Positions 9,066-17,924 are shown, counted from the stretch's first letter. The stretch: 64,000 nt of DNA from an uncultured Rhodospirillaceae bacterium (GCA_913030825.1 CAJWCU010000014.1:33154-97153), one strand, 5' to 3'. Notes: generated by a model not told the origin, from the sequence alone. Program-made: numbers and translations.

Positions 9066-10712
9066 ATGCGCACGCTATACCTATCGACCTTCGTGAAAGT
9101 TGCCGTCCTGGCCGTGGTCTGCGGTCTGGGCGCCTATTTCGCCGAGCATTTTGCCTTGCGCGCGACCTTGACCGAGGAACGCCTGGAGACTGCAGAGGAG
9201 CTGGGCAAACTCCGCGCCCGCATGGAAAGCCTCGTCAATGCGGACATTCAACTGATCCGCGGGCTGATCAGCTACGTCAAGTCGCGCCCGGATCTGGATC
9301 AGGAGGAATTCACCCGGATAGCAGGCGATCTTTGGTCCACGGCAGGCGGCCGGATCCGCAATCTGGCGCTCGCCCGGGATCTTGTGATCAGTCACATGTA
9401 CCCCGTCGCGGGCAACGAAAAGGCGATCGGCCTGGATTATCGGACCACGCCCGCGCAATGGCCGCAGGTCAAACAAGCCATCGACAACAACGAACTCGTC
9501 ATCGCCGGTCCCCTCAACCTGGTGCAGGGTGGCGCCGGTCTGATCGCGCGGTTTCCCGTGTTCCTCCACCCCGAAGGTGCGGGGAAGGGGCGGTTATGGG
9601 GCATCGTCTCCAGCGTCATTGATTTCGACGCCTTTATTCGGGATGTGGCGTTGGCGCGGTATGCGGAAAAATACCGGATCGCCTTGATCGGGCGCGACGG
9701 CGAAGGGCGCGAAGGCGATGTGTTCCGGGGAGAGCCGGAGGTCCGGAAAGACAAGCCCGTCTACCTGGATGTCAATCTGGTGAGCGGCCATTGGACCGTC
9801 GCTGGGCTGCCCCGGGGCGGCTGGGCCGAACATTCCGATCTGTTACTGATCAATATCGCCGGGGCCGTGATCATGTTCGTCCTCGGCACGGTGATCATTT
9901 ATTCGAATCTGCGCTACGATTTGGAGACCGAACGTACGACGGCGCTTCTGGAGCGCGCCCGCCTGGAGGCCGAAGCGGCCAAGGACACGGCCCAGAAGGC
10001 AAACCGTGCAAAGTCGGAATTTCTGGCCGCCATGAGCCATGAATTGCGAACCCCGCTGAACGCGATCATCGGCTTTTCCGACATTCTCTATCACCAGTAT
10101 TTCGGCCCGCCGGGTGCCGGGAAATATCGCGAATACGCGGGCGATATTAATTCCAGCGCGGTGCATCTGCTCGATCTGGTCAATGACGTTCTCGACATTT
10201 CCGCCATCGAGGCGGGGAAGACGGCATTGGTGATGGAGGCCGTGGAAGTCGAAAAGCTGGTCGATGAGAGCGTTCATACGGTTCGCGAGCGTGCGGCCGA
10301 GGGAAGGATCGCGCTGGTCGTCGATCTGGCCGACGGCCTTCCGTCGCTGATCGCCGATAGGCGGGCGATCAAACAGGTCCTTCTCAATCTGCTGTCCAAC
10401 GCCGCCAAGTTCACGCCGGAAGGCGGGGAAATCCGGGTCACGGCCCGGGTTGCGGACGAATATCTGGTGATCGCGGTCAGCGATACGGGGATCGGCATCG
10501 AGGCCGCGCGCCTGCCGCATGTCGTCAATCCGTTCACCAGCGATTCCCGAAATCCCTATACCTCGGACCGGGGATGGGGGCTCGGCCTGTCGATCTCCAA
10601 ATCCTTGATCGATCTGCACGGTGGATTGTTCGAAATCGAAAGCCAACTCGATCAAGGGACGACCGTGACAGTCAGTCTGCCCCTCAATGCGGTGGATTTT
10701 TCCGCCACCTGA
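9066..10712 (+). CDS. CHASE-domain sensor histidine kinase
   Basis: Membrane sensor kinase, 548 aa. Helix 1 (about residues 7-30) and helix 2 (LLLINIAGAVIMFVLGTVII, about 259-278) enclose a periplasmic CHASE-type domain with the typical AIGLDYRTTP, VIAGPLNLVQGG and GLIARFPVF signatures. A short coiled coil leads to HisKA (phospho-accepting His325 in MSHELRTPLNAIIGFSD) and an HATPase domain (LSNAAKFTPEGG, DTGIGIEAA, GWGLGLSI). ATG 9066, preceded by AAAGGCAGAG, is preferred to an upstream in-frame TTG at 9027. No response regulator is adjacent, so its output is unknown. It is divergent from the efflux operon. Confidence 0.9.
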   Translation: MRTLYLSTFVKVAVLAVVCGLGAYFAEHFALRATLTEERLETAEELGKLRARMESLVNADIQLIRGLISYVKSRPDLDQEEFTRIAGDLWSTAGGRIRNLALARDLVISHMYPVAGNEKAIGLDYRTTPAQWPQVKQAIDNNELVIAGPLNLVQGGAGLIARFPVFLHPEGAGKGRLWGIVSSVIDFDAFIRDVALARYAEKYRIALIGRDGEGREGDVFRGEPEVRKDKPVYLDVNLVSGHWTVAGLPRGGWAEHSDLLLINIAGAVIMFVLGTVIIYSNLRYDLETERTTALLERARLEAEAAKDTAQKANRAKSEFLAAMSHELRTPLNAIIGFSDILYHQYFGPPGAGKYREYAGDINSSAVHLLDLVNDVLDISAIEAGKTALVMEAVEVEKLVDESVHTVRERAAEGRIALVVDLADGLPSLIADRRAIKQVLLNLLSNAAKFTPEGGEIRVTARVADEYLVIAVSDTGIGIEAARLPHVVNPFTSDSRNPYTSDRGWGLGLSISKSLIDLHGGLFEIESQLDQGTTVTVSLPLNAVDFSAT

Positions 10713-10805
10713 CTTCAGGTCGGCCTCGCTGCCGCCGGGTAATCAGAGCCTTCGTGACGGTCAGGTGCCTATATGACTGTCGGGTAGGGGGCGATGCCGA
10801 TGATC

Positions 10806-10971
10806 ATTCCAATAGCACGATGTCAAAATTCAATTTCAAATTACTATATAAAAATCATGATATTTAATAATGAAATAAAAAATAAAACACATTGGTATGT
10901 TGAAGTTTTTTCATTTTAACAATATAGTATTAATTGTTATTAATATTATGATTAGATGAAAGAGAATTTTT
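10806..10971. other. Strongly AT-rich stretch upstream of small-protein gene
   Basis: About 165 bp composed mostly of A and T, in sharp contrast to the GC-rich surroundings. It directly precedes the first tandem small-protein gene and contains many TATAAT-like hexamers (for example TATAGT and TATTAT), so a single promoter cannot be picked out. It could be a curved promoter region, a binding site for a nucleoid protein, or a remnant of acquired DNA. No open reading frame of note is seen in it. Confidence 0.6.
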
Positions 10972-11316
10972 ATGTCACTTCCTAAGACGACTACCCCTTT
11001 TCTGATCGGCGCGGCCGCCGGCGTCATTATTCTCGGCGGGCTATCGCTCGGCAACGGTTGGGTGGTCAGCGCGAAGGCCAAGGACGTTGAGGTCCAGGAT
11101 GCCTGGCTCGGTGCTCAGGCCGCTGTTTGCGCCGCCAGGGCAACCGAATATCGTAAACAGACGAACAGCACTGTAGATCTGGAGGGCTATCAATCCGATG
11201 CCCGCAAGGCGCGGGATGAACTCGCGCAAACCTATGCGACCGCCCTGTTGGGGCAAGACAAGCCCGCATCGCTCGTCATTGCCGAGTGTTCCAGGTTGTT
11301 GAACAAACCCCTCTAA
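10972..11316 (+). CDS. Small membrane-anchored protein, tandem paralogue A
   Basis: 114 aa, not recognised as a named family. One N-terminal membrane helix or uncleaved signal (PFLIGAAAGVIILGGLSLG, residues 9-27) is followed by an Ala/Asp-rich helical domain of about 80 residues, probably periplasmic. Two cysteines (in AAVCAAR and IAECSRL) are conserved in the second copy and could form a disulfide. It is about 60% identical by eye to the gene at 11745, with the same length and the same MSLPK start. Ribosome site GAAAGAGAA precedes the ATG. A likely terminator follows, so it is probably monocistronic. Confidence 0.75.
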   Translation: MSLPKTTTPFLIGAAAGVIILGGLSLGNGWVVSAKAKDVEVQDAWLGAQAAVCAARATEYRKQTNSTVDLEGYQSDARKARDELAQTYATALLGQDKPASLVIAECSRLLNKPL

Positions 11317-11340
11317 GAATACTACGTAATGCCCTCGCCG

Positions 11341-11378
11341 GCAGCGTTCCCTGTTTGCGGGGAGGTTGCTGCTTTTTG
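11341..11378 (+). terminator. Rho-independent terminator after paralogue A
   Basis: GCAGC pairs with GCTGC around an inner TTCCC/GGGGA pairing, followed by TTTTTGTTG. It lies 25 bp after the stop of the first small-protein gene. The rest of the 428-bp gap (11317-11744) holds a strong hairpin at 11660 and no convincing gene; an 84-codon open frame from 11329 has no family features. Confidence 0.6.
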
Positions 11379-11659
11379 TTGCTCCGTCGTGTTTGGCGCC
11401 TGCTTGAGTTTGTTTCCTCTCAAGCTGTCATGCGGCGGACATAAGATGACGGCGGGGGCCACGAGGTCTCCCGCCTTCCGCATACCGGAAATCTGTGGAG
11501 CCCTGGATTCCCGTCTCTGGGAAAAGGGCTTGGCAGGTCGGTCTCGACCTCCTTCGGAGATGTTCACTTCGGCCGGTCCCTGATTTCAACGAACAGAATG
11601 GCCGTCTGATTGCCAGGTGACCACGGGGAGCGTGACCCGCTTCGGTAGGTTTGTATTTA

Positions 11660-11686
11660 AAGAGACTTCAGCGGTTGAAGTCTCTT
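11660..11686 (+). promoter_or_regulatory. Perfect hairpin in the leader of paralogue B
   Basis: AAGAGACTTCA and TGAAGTCTCTT form an 11-bp perfect stem with a 5-base loop (GCGGT). No T-tract follows, so it is not a standard terminator. It ends 58 bp upstream of the second small-protein start and could be an operator (as DNA) or a regulatory or stabilising structure (as RNA). Confidence 0.45.
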
Positions 11687-11744
11687 CACGGATCATTACG
11701 TGGTGGGTTGGTTCATGTAGAAAAACGAACGAAAGAGAAGCTCT

Positions 11745-12089
11745 ATGTCCCTTCCGAAATCCACAGCTCCGTTCCTGTTCGGCGCCGTCGCCGGTGCTGC
11801 CGTTCTAAGCGCCTTGTCGATCGGCAATAATTGGGTTGTCAGCACTCAGGCCAAGAATATCGAGGTGCAAGACGCCTGGTACGAAGCGCAGGCCGCCGTT
11901 TGTGCCGCCCGTGCGACCGCGTATCGGGAAAAGACGAACAGCACCGTCGACCTTGCGGGCTACACCCCCGATGCCCGAGAAGCGCGGAACGAACTGGCAC
12001 AGAAATATGCGGTCGCTCTGCCGGGACAGGACGGGCCCGACCCCTTGGTCGTGACCGAATGTTCTCAGATGTTGAACGAAGCCGCGTAG
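11745..12089 (+). CDS. Small membrane-anchored protein, tandem paralogue B
   Basis: 114 aa copy of the upstream gene: helix PFLFGAVAGAAVLSALSIG, then a soluble domain with conserved blocks WVVS.AK, EVQDAW, AQAAVCAARAT, TNSTVDL and Y..DAR.AR.ELAQ. The two cysteines are retained (AAVCAAR, VTECSQM). The shared length with divergence spread along the gene suggests an old duplication kept under selection. Ribosome site GAAAGAGAA matches that of copy A. It converges on plsY with a 24-bp gap. Function is unknown; a periplasmic role is inferred from the N-terminal anchor. Confidence 0.75.
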   Translation: MSLPKSTAPFLFGAVAGAAVLSALSIGNNWVVSTQAKNIEVQDAWYEAQAAVCAARATAYREKTNSTVDLAGYTPDAREARNELAQKYAVALPGQDGPDPLVVTECSQMLNEAA

Positions 12090-12113
12090 CGGCCTGAAGG
12101 CGGCGGCGCCGGA

Positions 12114-12749
12114 TTAGGCGTCGTCGTCCTTTTCCGCCGGCTTGGACTTCTGCCCGATCTTGGATTCCTCGCGGGCGATCAGGCGGCGGATGTTGTCCTT
12201 GTGCCGGATAAAGGCGAGGACGGCGAGACCGCCGGCCATCCAGGTCATGGATTGCCCGTTGATCCAATAGGCGTAGAACGGTGCCGCGGCGAGCGCGCCC
12301 AGCGCCGCCAGCGACGAATACCGGAAGGCGCCGGCGACCAGCAACCAGGTCGCGCTGACCGCCAATCCCACCATGAAATCAACGGCGAGCAGTACGCCCA
12401 GCGTCGTCGCGACGCCCTTGCCGCCTTTGAAGCCGAGCCAGACCGGGAAGTTATGCCCGAACACGGCGGCGAAGCCGGCCGCCATGCCTGCTTCCGGGCC
12501 CCAGAGATAGGCCGCCGCCAGGGCTGCCGCCGCTCCTTTGCCGGAATCGCAGACCAGGGTCGCCAGCGCCAGGCCCTTGTGCCCCGTGCGCAGAACGTTG
12601 GTGGCGCCGATATTTCCGGAGCCCATTTGACGAATGTCGCCCAGCCCGGCGAGGCGCGTGAAGACCAAGCCGAAGGGGATCGAGCCCAGCACATACCCGC
12701 CGACCGCGGCCAGGGCCAGCGCGAGATTGGCGTCGATGCCGCCGGCCAT
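12114..12749 (-). CDS. plsY: Glycerol-3-phosphate acyltransferase PlsY
   Basis: Integral membrane enzyme, 211 aa, that transfers acyl groups from acyl-phosphate to glycerol-3-phosphate, the first step of phospholipid synthesis. PlsY motifs are present: GSIPFGL near the N-terminus, GSGNIGATNVLRT (motif 1), and a GFKGGKGVATTLG block (phosphate-binding loop) in the middle. About five to six membrane helices are predicted by eye. It is 4 bp downstream of the pyrC-like gene and in the same transcription unit. Confidence 0.95.
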   Translation of the reverse strand: MAGGIDANLALALAAVGGYVLGSIPFGLVFTRLAGLGDIRQMGSGNIGATNVLRTGHKGLALATLVCDSGKGAAAALAAAYLWGPEAGMAAGFAAVFGHNFPVWLGFKGGKGVATTLGVLLAVDFMVGLAVSATWLLVAGAFRYSSLAALGALAAAPFYAYWINGQSMTWMAGGLAVLAFIRHKDNIRRLIAREESKIGQKSKPAEKDDDA

Positions 12750-12753
12750 CGCC

Positions 12754-14070
12754 TCAGGCCCCGTGTGTGTGGACGGTGCGCCCGTCGATTACCGTCCGCA
12801 GGACCAGGCCCTGCACCGGGCGGCCGTCGAACGGCGAGTTCTTGGATTTGGAGTTGAGCGCGTCGGCATCGACCTTCCAACTGCGGTCGGGCTCGAATAC
12901 GACCAGATCGGCCGGTGCGCCGACTTGCAGGCGGCCCGCCGTCATGCCCATCAGGTCGGCCGGCTTGCGGGTGATCAGATCAAGCGCCGCAAGCAGGCTC
13001 AGGTGCCCGTTGTGATAAAGCTCCAACGTGATCGGCAGCAGGGTTTCCAGCCCGACACCGCCCGATGCCGCTTGGGCGAAGGGCAGACGTTTGGATTCCT
13101 CGTCCTGCGGCGTGTGGTCGGAGGCGATGCAATCGATCGCGCCGTCGGCGATGGCCTGAACCACGGCCTGACGGTCGTCTTCGCCGCGCAGCGGCGGCGA
13201 CAGCTTGGCGAAGGTGCGGTAATCGCCGATGGCGTGTTCGTTCAACGCGAAATAGGGCGGTGCCGTATCGCAGGTGATCTTTAGGCCGCGTTCCTTGGCG
13301 CGCCGGATCACGTCGATCGAGTCCGAGGTCGAGACATTGGCGATATGCAGGCGCCCCCCGGTCAGTTCGACCAGCCGGATGTCCCGTTCGACGACGATGA
13401 TCTCAGCCTCGCGTGGAATTCCCGCTAGGCCCAAACGCGTCGCATTTTCGCCCATGTTCATGACGCCTTCATCGGCGAGCGACGGATCCTGCGGATGATG
13501 GCAGATCAGCAGGCCGAAGGTCGCCGCGTAGCTGAGCGCCTGACGCAGGACCTGGGGATCGGAGATCGTATGGGTGCCGTCCGTGAAGGCGACGGCGCCG
13601 GCGTCCCGCAGCAAGGCGATCTCGGCCAGTTCCTTGCCCTTCAGGTCCTTGGTCACGGCGCCGTAGGGATAGACCTTGGTCAGGCCCAGTTGACGGGCCC
13701 GGCGGGCGACGAATTCGACCACCGACATGTCGTCGATGCAGGGTTCGGTGTCGGGTTGGCAGAGAAGAGAGGTCACGCCGCCCGCGGTCGCCGCGCGTCC
13801 GGCGGTGGCCAGCGTTTCCTTTTGCTCCTCGCCCGGCTCGCCCAGGTGGGCGCGGATATCGACCAGACCGGGTGCGAGGCAAGCGCCGCCGCAATCGACG
13901 ATCTTGGCGTCCTCGGGCAAGCCACCGTCGAACAAACCCAGTCCCGCATCGACGATTGCTTCGCCGTCGGTCAATACGCCGCCCTTGCCGTCCCAGCCTT
14001 CGGCCGGGTCCAGGATGCGTGCGTTGACGTAGGCCACGCGGCCCAGGGGTTCGTCCAATTTTACCGCCAT
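12754..14070 (-). CDS. pyrC: Dihydroorotase-like PyrC lacking metal-binding histidines
   Basis: 438 aa member of the type I dihydroorotase/amidohydrolase family of pyrimidine synthesis. The usual HxH at the start of the barrel is Arg73-Ala-His75 (GLVDIRAHLGEPG), and the HVST histidine is Asn245 (ANVST). The late Asp318 (ASDHTPQD) and a His-His pair (191-192) are kept. Pyrimidine clusters of alphaproteobacteria often carry such degenerate copies next to pyrB; PyrC' proteins of pseudomonads support aspartate transcarbamoylase structurally without catalysis. A true PyrC may therefore be encoded elsewhere. One base separates it from pyrB (TGACATG), indicating coupling. Confidence 0.85.
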   Translation of the reverse strand: MAVKLDEPLGRVAYVNARILDPAEGWDGKGGVLTDGEAIVDAGLGLFDGGLPEDAKIVDCGGACLAPGLVDIRAHLGEPGEEQKETLATAGRAATAGGVTSLLCQPDTEPCIDDMSVVEFVARRARQLGLTKVYPYGAVTKDLKGKELAEIALLRDAGAVAFTDGTHTISDPQVLRQALSYAATFGLLICHHPQDPSLADEGVMNMGENATRLGLAGIPREAEIIVVERDIRLVELTGGRLHIANVSTSDSIDVIRRAKERGLKITCDTAPPYFALNEHAIGDYRTFAKLSPPLRGEDDRQAVVQAIADGAIDCIASDHTPQDEESKRLPFAQAASGGVGLETLLPITLELYHNGHLSLLAALDLITRKPADLMGMTAGRLQVGAPADLVVFEPDRSWKVDADALNSKSKNSPFDGRPVQGLVLRTVIDGRTVHTHGA

Positions 14071-14071
14071 G

Positions 14072-15043
14072 TCACAAATTCGTTTCCAGCAGCGGGTCCA
14101 GATTATGGGCGAGGATTTCCAGCGCCGCCATGCGCACGGCGACGCCCATTTCGACCTGTTCGCGGATGACCGAGCGATAGAAGTCGTCGGCGACCTCGGA
14201 ATCGATCTCTACCCCTCGGTTCATCGGTCCTGGATGCATAATCAGGGCGTCCGGCTTGGCATGGGCCAGCATCTCGTAATCCAGCCCGAAATGGGTGAAA
14301 TACTCGCGCACCGAGGGAAAATAATTGGACTTCATGCGTTCCTGCTGCAGGCGCAGCATCATCACGATATCGCAGTCCTTGAGGCCCTCGGCCATGTCGT
14401 GAAAGACCTCGACGCCTAGCCGTTCGGCCCCGTAGGGGATCAGTGTCTTGGGCGCGATCAGGCGCACGCGGGCACCCATGGTGGTCAACAGATGAATGTT
14501 CGACCGCGCGACCCGCGAGTGCAGGATGTCGCCGCAGATCGCGACCTGCAACCCGGCCAGGCGGCCAAGCCGGCGGCGGATCGTCAGGGCGTCCAACAAC
14601 GCCTGGGTCGGATGTTCGTGGCTGCCGTCGCCGGCGTTGATGACGGCGCAGTTGACCTTTTCGGACAAAAGCTTGACCGCGCCCGAGTCCGAGTGCCGGA
14701 CGACCAGCACGTCCGGATGCATGGCGTTCAGGGTCATCGCCGTGTCGACCAGGGTTTCACCCTTTTTGATGGAACTGCTGTCGACCGTCATATTAATGAC
14801 GTCGCCGCCCAGGCGCTTTCCCGCGAGTTCGAAAGAAGTGCGTGTCCGGGTCGAGGCTTCGAAGAACAGATTGATGACCGTTCGGCCACGCAGCACCGAC
14901 TTTTTCTTGTCCGGCTGGCGGTTCTGCTCGACGTAGGTTTCGGAGCGGTCCAACAGGAAAGTGATTTCGGCCGGTGTCAGCCCCTCGATGCCAAGCAAAT
15001 GACGATGGGGGAAATCGCTGAATGCAGTGTCGCCGGAAATCAT
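14072..15043 (-). CDS. pyrB: Aspartate carbamoyltransferase catalytic subunit
   Basis: 323 aa enzyme condensing carbamoyl phosphate and aspartate in pyrimidine synthesis. The carbamoyl-phosphate loop [14 protein letters not shown], the HPTQALLD motif and the aspartate-binding [12 protein letters not shown] block are intact. No regulatory pyrI gene is nearby. It heads the pyrB-pyrC-plsY unit and is likely to form a complex with the adjacent PyrC-like protein. Confidence 0.97.
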   Translation of the reverse strand: MISGDTAFSDFPHRHLLGIEGLTPAEITFLLDRSETYVEQNRQPDKKKSVLRGRTVINLFFEASTRTRTSFELAGKRLGGDVINMTVDSSSIKKGETLVDTAMTLNAMHPDVLVVRHSDSGAVKLLSEKVNCAVINAGDGSHEHPTQALLDALTIRRRLGRLAGLQVAICGDILHSRVARSNIHLLTTMGARVRLIAPKTLIPYGAERLGVEVFHDMAEGLKDCDIVMMLRLQQERMKSNYFPSVREYFTHFGLDYEMLAHAKPDALIMHPGPMNRGVEIDSEVADDFYRSVIREQVEMGVAVRMAALEILAHNLDPLLETNL

Positions 15044-15174
15044 GAGGCCGGAATATAGGCCGCTCCGCCGGGCGGGTCACGAAAAATTGCGGTGCTTTGT
15101 GAACGCCCCCGGATGATGGCATGATGCGGGTCGGCCGGTCCCTCGGTGTGTGAGCAATCATAAGGGTTTTCGCG

Positions 15175-16044
15175 GTGACCTCTCTGTTTTCAACTGATGC
15201 CCCCCAACAGCTTGATGCGGGCCTGCCGGAAGTTCTCGAGCGGCTGCACGACGGAATCGCGGTATTCGATTCGGACGACCGGCTGGTATTCGCCAATGGT
15301 GCTTTGCTCGGTTTGTTCGATCCGATGGCCGAGGCGTTTCAGCCGGGCACGGCGTTCGCCTCCCTGGTCGCCGAGGCCGGCGACCGCAAAATGCTTGCCG
15401 ATGCCTTTATCGGCCCAGGCGAAATCGAATTCGCCGACGGCCGGACCGTTTTGATGCGCGAAGCACCTTTATCGTCCGGCGGGGTTGTTCGTACGTTCAG
15501 CGATCTGACCGAATATCGCCTCGCCGAAGAGCAGATCGCCTACATGGCCAGTCACGATGAAGTTACGGGTCTGCCCAATCGGTCTCTTTTTCTCGACCGT
15601 CTCGATGTGTCGCTCCGTCAGAGTGCCCGTGAAAAAAGCCGGATCGCCGTTCTGTTCATCGATCTCGACGGGTTCAAGGCCGTTAATGATCGCATGGGCC
15701 ATGACGCGGGCGATATGATTCTGCATCAGGTGGCGGTGCGCCTGGTGGCGCGGGTTCGCGCATCGGATACGGTGGCGCGCTATGGCGGCGACGAATTCAC
15801 GGTGATCCTCAATCAGGTTTCAAACGCCCAGGACGTCGGCCGCGTCGCGGAATCCATCGTCGATGAATTGACGCGGCCGTTCACGGTCAAGCGGGAAACG
15901 GTGATGATCGGTGCCAGCGTTGGGGTCGCGGTTTATCCGGATAACGCGGAAACGGCGGACGCACTGATCCGATTGGCGGATAAGGCCATGTACGAGGTCA
16001 AGCATTCGGGAAAGCGGGGCTATCGCCTGGCCGCCACGCGCTGA
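15175..16044 (+). CDS. PAS-GGDEF diguanylate cyclase
   Basis: 289 aa cytoplasmic protein making the second messenger c-di-GMP. A PAS-like domain (residues 20-115) precedes a GGDEF domain with the active-site motif GGDEF at 204-208, the FIDLDGFKAVND metal site, and an RASD inhibitory site at 195-198, five residues upstream, so product inhibition is likely. There are no membrane helices. The start is GTG at 15175 with TAAGGG about 10 bases upstream. It is a single gene divergent from pyrB. Confidence 0.92.
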   Translation: MTSLFSTDAPQQLDAGLPEVLERLHDGIAVFDSDDRLVFANGALLGLFDPMAEAFQPGTAFASLVAEAGDRKMLADAFIGPGEIEFADGRTVLMREAPLSSGGVVRTFSDLTEYRLAEEQIAYMASHDEVTGLPNRSLFLDRLDVSLRQSAREKSRIAVLFIDLDGFKAVNDRMGHDAGDMILHQVAVRLVARVRASDTVARYGGDEFTVILNQVSNAQDVGRVAESIVDELTRPFTVKRETVMIGASVGVAVYPDNAETADALIRLADKAMYEVKHSGKRGYRLAATR

Positions 16045-16069
16045 GCCCGCGAACCCGAATAGGGTGCGG

Positions 16070-16519
16070 TCACACCGCGTCGAGCGCACCTTGTAATATA
16101 TAAGCCGCCGCCAGCTTATCGACGACCTCGCCGCGCCGCCGCCGAGTCATATCGACGTCGTCGACCAGCATGCGTTCGACGGCGACGGTGGAAAGGCGTT
16201 CGTCCCAGAAGGAAATAGGAAGGTCGCGTTTTTCCATAAGGTTCGCCGCGAACTGGCGGGTCGATTGGCAGCGTGGCCCTTCGCTGCCGTCCATGCTGAC
16301 GGGCAGGCCGATGACAAGGCCCTGGACTTCTTCTTTATCAATGATCGCCAGCAGGGCGTTGGCGTCGGCGGTGAATTTGGCTCGGCGAATGGTGTCGTAG
16401 GGGGTGGCGATGGTGCGCATCATGTCGGACAACGCGAGGCCGATGGTCTTGGAGCCGAGATCGAGACCCAATATCCGCCCGTAGGCGCCGAGCGCCGCCT
16501 TCATATCCGTCAGTGCCAT
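16070..16519 (-). CDS. ruvX: RuvX/YqgF family Holliday junction resolvase-like protein
   Basis: 149 aa RNase H-fold protein of the RuvX family, linked to pre-16S rRNA processing. Landmarks are GRILGLDLGSKTIGLALSD (first Asp), GLVIGLPVSMDGSEG, FWDERLSTV and the C-terminal DKLAAAYILQ. The open frame runs much further upstream, but homology begins here. A good GGAGG lies 8 bases before an in-frame TTG at 16528, so three extra residues (MAI) are possible; the ATG at 16519 is 17 bases from that site. Confidence 0.9.
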   Translation of the reverse strand: MALTDMKAALGAYGRILGLDLGSKTIGLALSDMMRTIATPYDTIRRAKFTADANALLAIIDKEEVQGLVIGLPVSMDGSEGPRCQSTRQFAANLMEKRDLPISFWDERLSTVAVERMLVDDVDMTRRRRGEVVDKLAAAYILQGALDAV

Positions 16520-16697
16520 GATCGCCAAGGCGATATCCTCCGTCCGCCGTTTCCCGCCGCCGCGACCGCGGCTGTATTCGGCGCGAGAAATGGTGGGTGG
16601 TGCTAACTCGTTGATAGAGGTACCATATATGCTCTTTTTGGGGCATTGAATTACTTCGTCGCGGGGGGCTCCGCGGGCTGATTGAGGCGGGTCATCC

Positions 16698-17600
16698 ATG
16701 AGGCGGCCGATGTTTCTCGTCATTACAAACGTGCGGAACCGCGTAGAATTGGTGCGCCGGCCGGTCCGGCGCGCGGTTTGCGCGGCTTTGCTGGCTGCTT
16801 GTGCCTCGGGTTTGCCGCCCCAGGTCTCCCTGGCCGCCGCCCAGGAAAAAAGTAAGGCGCCCGCGGAAATCGATTTCATGGGCCACCCGATAACGCCTGA
16901 CCGCGGTGTTTACGTCGTGACCAAGGACCTCAACGTGCGGGATGCCCCGGAGACCGCCGGCAAAAAGGTCGGCAGTTTCCAGGAAGGCGAGCGGATTGCC
17001 GTCATCGGCAAAGCCAAAGGCAGTTGGATGGCGGTGAAGGCCGAGGGCAAGAATCTGGGATTTGTGTATGGCCCGGTGCTGATGCCCTTGATCGACGCGG
17101 TTCTGAAAGAGCCGCTTGTCGGGGCCGTTTCCATCAAGGGCGGAACTTGCGCGTACCGGATGGTGTTCGAGGGCGAAAGCCCGATCGAAGGGCAGATGTT
17201 CAATTCCATAGATTATCGCACGGTTCTGGAATGTCAGCGCAGCGGCCGCTCGTATGCGTTCGAGATGCCGCTTTTCATCACCGAAGGTCCCTACAACGGC
17301 GGCACTCGGTCGATCTATCAAATCGGAATGGATGTGCTTGAGCTGGCGCAGGAATACGAACGCGTCTTCTCGACGAACTTATTGTTCGATGCGGAGAAAG
17401 GGCAGGTTCGGCTGGACAGTGTCAGCGTCGATAAGTACCTCGATGCCGGCGATAAGAATGCAAAGGCGAAAAAGGCGACGGATCAGGTAGAAAGTGTCGC
17501 CGGCGCGTTGGCGGCTGCCTTGGACATCGCCGTGCGAGGGTGGTCTTCCGCATTTTGGCGCGATCTGGGGAAAGCGCTTGGCGCACCTTCCGGCGGCTGA
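16698..17600 (+). CDS. Exported protein with bacterial SH3 domain
   Basis: 300 aa. A basic N-terminus and hydrophobic stretch ending PPQVSLAAAQ form a signal peptide. A bacterial SH3 (SH3b) domain follows (about 70-135: YVVTKDLNVRDAPETAGKKV, then GERIAVIGKAKGSWMAVK). The remaining 160 residues match no fold I recognise and contain two cysteines (GGTCAYRM, VLECQRS). SH3b proteins often bind cell wall or act as periplasmic modules. It is divergent from ruvX. Substrate and partners are unknown. Confidence 0.75.
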   Translation: MRRPMFLVITNVRNRVELVRRPVRRAVCAALLAACASGLPPQVSLAAAQEKSKAPAEIDFMGHPITPDRGVYVVTKDLNVRDAPETAGKKVGSFQEGERIAVIGKAKGSWMAVKAEGKNLGFVYGPVLMPLIDAVLKEPLVGAVSIKGGTCAYRMVFEGESPIEGQMFNSIDYRTVLECQRSGRSYAFEMPLFITEGPYNGGTRSIYQIGMDVLELAQEYERVFSTNLLFDAEKGQVRLDSVSVDKYLDAGDKNAKAKKATDQVESVAGALAAALDIAVRGWSSAFWRDLGKALGAPSGG

Positions 17601-17835
17601 CGAGCCTGCCCGTGCGCCCGTATCCGTCTCTTCATCCCGTACCTGTCTCTTTATAAAGAATCAGAGCGTGACCTTTTTGCACTGGTGCTCAGCCTGTCTT
17701 ATTGCCTGTCTTGTCCTCAGATTGGATTTCTGTCTGAAATTTTGGCGATGACCAGAAAAAAGCTCCATTTAGGCCCCGGGTACGGTAATTTTTTGCACAA
17801 AAAATAATCAATCTGACTCTGCTGCTGCCTATTTA

Positions 17836-17862
17836 TGCAACGACTTGTTGTATTTTTGCAAC
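17836..17862. promoter_or_regulatory. Array of three half-sites, candidate activator-binding region
   Basis: TGCAAC - 5 bases - GTTGTA - 4 bases - TGCAAC: three alternating half-sites, each 5-6 of 6 bases alike. They lie about 65 bp upstream of the likely sigma-54 promoter, where enhancer-binding proteins such as NtrC often sit. The activator identity is inferred only. The rest of the 397-bp gap 17601-17997 is AT-rich and holds no gene I can support. Confidence 0.4.
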
Positions 17863-17924
17863 ATTTGCGCAGGAAGAGGTGGCTAAGTTATTGTAATAAC
17901 ATGATAAAATAATTTGTACGCAAC

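Noticed and set aside
11329..11583. 84-codon frame between the tandem small-protein genes
   Set aside because: Starts inside the predicted terminator of copy A, has no ribosome site, and composition is unlike its neighbours.
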